A DNA stretch of 64,000 bases from an uncultured Pseudomonadales bacterium. GTDB taxonomy: Bacteria > Pseudomonadota > Gammaproteobacteria > Pseudomonadales > Azotimanducaceae. The stretch is taken from assembly GCA_943787425.1 (NCBI GenBank), contig CALSMJ010000001.1:1167271-1231270 (forward strand), given 5' to 3'. Under the pieces are notes generated by a model that saw only the letters and a list, made by a program, of their open reading frames with translations, was not told where the DNA came from and searched no databases. The position numbers and the translations under genes were made by a program. Shown here in pieces: positions 63,643-64,000 of this stretch; positions within the stretch are counted from its first letter, which is position 1; every line of letters begins with the position of its first letter.

Positions 63643-64000
63643 TCAGCCGCTGCCCGATGCGTTTTCAAGAAAAAAGTCTAACGTCTGCTCGAGCGCACGC
63701 TCATTGATTCGGCTCGTTACGTCAGCCCGACCTAAATCCCGCAGGATCACCAAGCGCAAGCCGTCGGTTGTGGTCTTTTTATCGCGGTTCATTGCTTGCA
63801 GAAAATCTGCTTTGTTCAATCCTTTTGGTAGCGCTGTCGGGAGCGCAAAAGCCGTCAACAACTGAGCCAACTGCGTCGGCGCAGCGTCAAACAACGTCTT
63901 TGTCCGGACCGAGTAGTCTGCCGCCATCATCAAACCCACGGCAACCGCCTCGCCATGCAGCACAACACCATAACCCGACAGGGTCTCAATCGCATGTCCA
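63643..64000 (-). CDS. aroB: 3-dehydroquinate synthase, C-terminal part (cut by window edge)
   Basis: The minus strand reads from the window edge GHAIETLSGYGVVLHGEAVAVGLMM in short blocks, the AroB zinc-binding HGEAVAxG motif with its preceding GHAxE. It continues to a stop at 63643. About 118 C-terminal residues are present. AroB makes 3-dehydroquinate in the shikimate pathway. In many gammaproteobacteria aroB lies upstream of gltBD on the same strand; here it converges on gltD. Confidence 0.93.
   Translation of the reverse strand, partial: GHAIETLSGYGVVLHGEAVAVGLMMAADYSVRTKTLFDAAPTQLAQLLTAFALPTALPKGLNKADFLQAMNRDKKTTTDGLRLVILRDLGRADVTSRINERALEQTLDFFLENASGSG

Noticed and set aside
1-64000. 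tRNA, rRNA, tmRNA, RNase P or SRP RNA genes, integrases and transposases
   Set aside because: None was recognised on reading gaps and frames; a covariance-model and HMM scan would be needed to exclude small RNAs fully.

Overview
The window is a compact stretch of bacterial chromosome with about 57 protein genes (two cut by the window edges). I see no rRNA, tRNA, CRISPR array, prophage, integron or insertion sequence. Mpl, a SecY-interacting Syd protein, SrkA, ComF, NudC, YejABE and an argS/aroA/gltBD setting all point to a gammaproteobacterium, probably an environmental or marine heterotroph. Genes are packed tightly, with many 4-base ATGA/GTGA overlaps, frequent GTG and TTG starts, and four tail-to-tail overlaps between convergent genes. 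The exact genus is not determined.

Layout. 0-9.4 kb: end of a glutamine-dependent NAD synthetase, heme A synthase, an acyl-CoA dehydrogenase, an MFS exporter, a small membrane protein, the peptidoglycan-recycling ligase Mpl, a DUF2161-type nuclease-like protein and a large hybrid histidine kinase. 9.4-13.4 kb: argS, a DfrA-like dihydrofolate reductase, a nitronate-monooxygenase-like flavoprotein and a Sel1/SPOR envelope protein. 13.4-20.3 kb: a paired acyl-CoA dehydrogenase set, a VanY-type peptidase, a frameshifted ferredoxin-NADP reductase, an FMO-like flavoprotein, an AhpD-like protein and a class C beta-lactamase-fold esterase. 20.4-27.1 kb: an unusual aquaporin and a complete YejABE-type peptide importer with two separate ATPases. 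27.3-30.6 kb: a SIS-domain isomerase, then a yeast-MTD1-like methylene-tetrahydrofolate dehydrogenase next to a separate FchA-type cyclohydrolase, then a lipoprotein.

30.6-41.1 kb: PNPOx-like protein, TPR-sulfotransferase, PCu(A)C copper chaperone, malonyl-CoA synthetase, purN, a divergent prs, a eukaryotic-like ileS and an amidase. 41.2-46.2 kb: TolC, HtrA-type protease, an unknown secreted protein, ComF and NudC. 46.2-53.3 kb: modABC, srkA, a PlsC-family acyltransferase, a GNAT enzyme, a TauE-type permease, an SDR and a HemJ-like membrane protein. 53.4-64 kb: syd-aroA, malate dehydrogenase, a 1.3 kb repeat-rich gene-free region, gltB-gltD and the end of aroB on the opposite strand.

The most interesting points are: the split one-carbon pair (an MTD1-like dehydrogenase that lacks the FolD cyclohydrolase lysine, next to FchA); a chromosomal dihydrofolate reductase that looks like the mobile trimethoprim-resistant DfrA enzymes; an acyl-CoA dehydrogenase whose only well-placed start codon is ATC; a single-base frameshift in fpr; a hybrid kinase whose receiver has Glu in place of the phospho-acceptor Asp; an aquaporin without the filter arginine; and the repeat-rich region upstream of gltB. 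Folate and one-carbon genes (DHFR, MTD1-like, FchA, PurN) recur across the window. Family calls come from reading the translated sequences; no database search was run.
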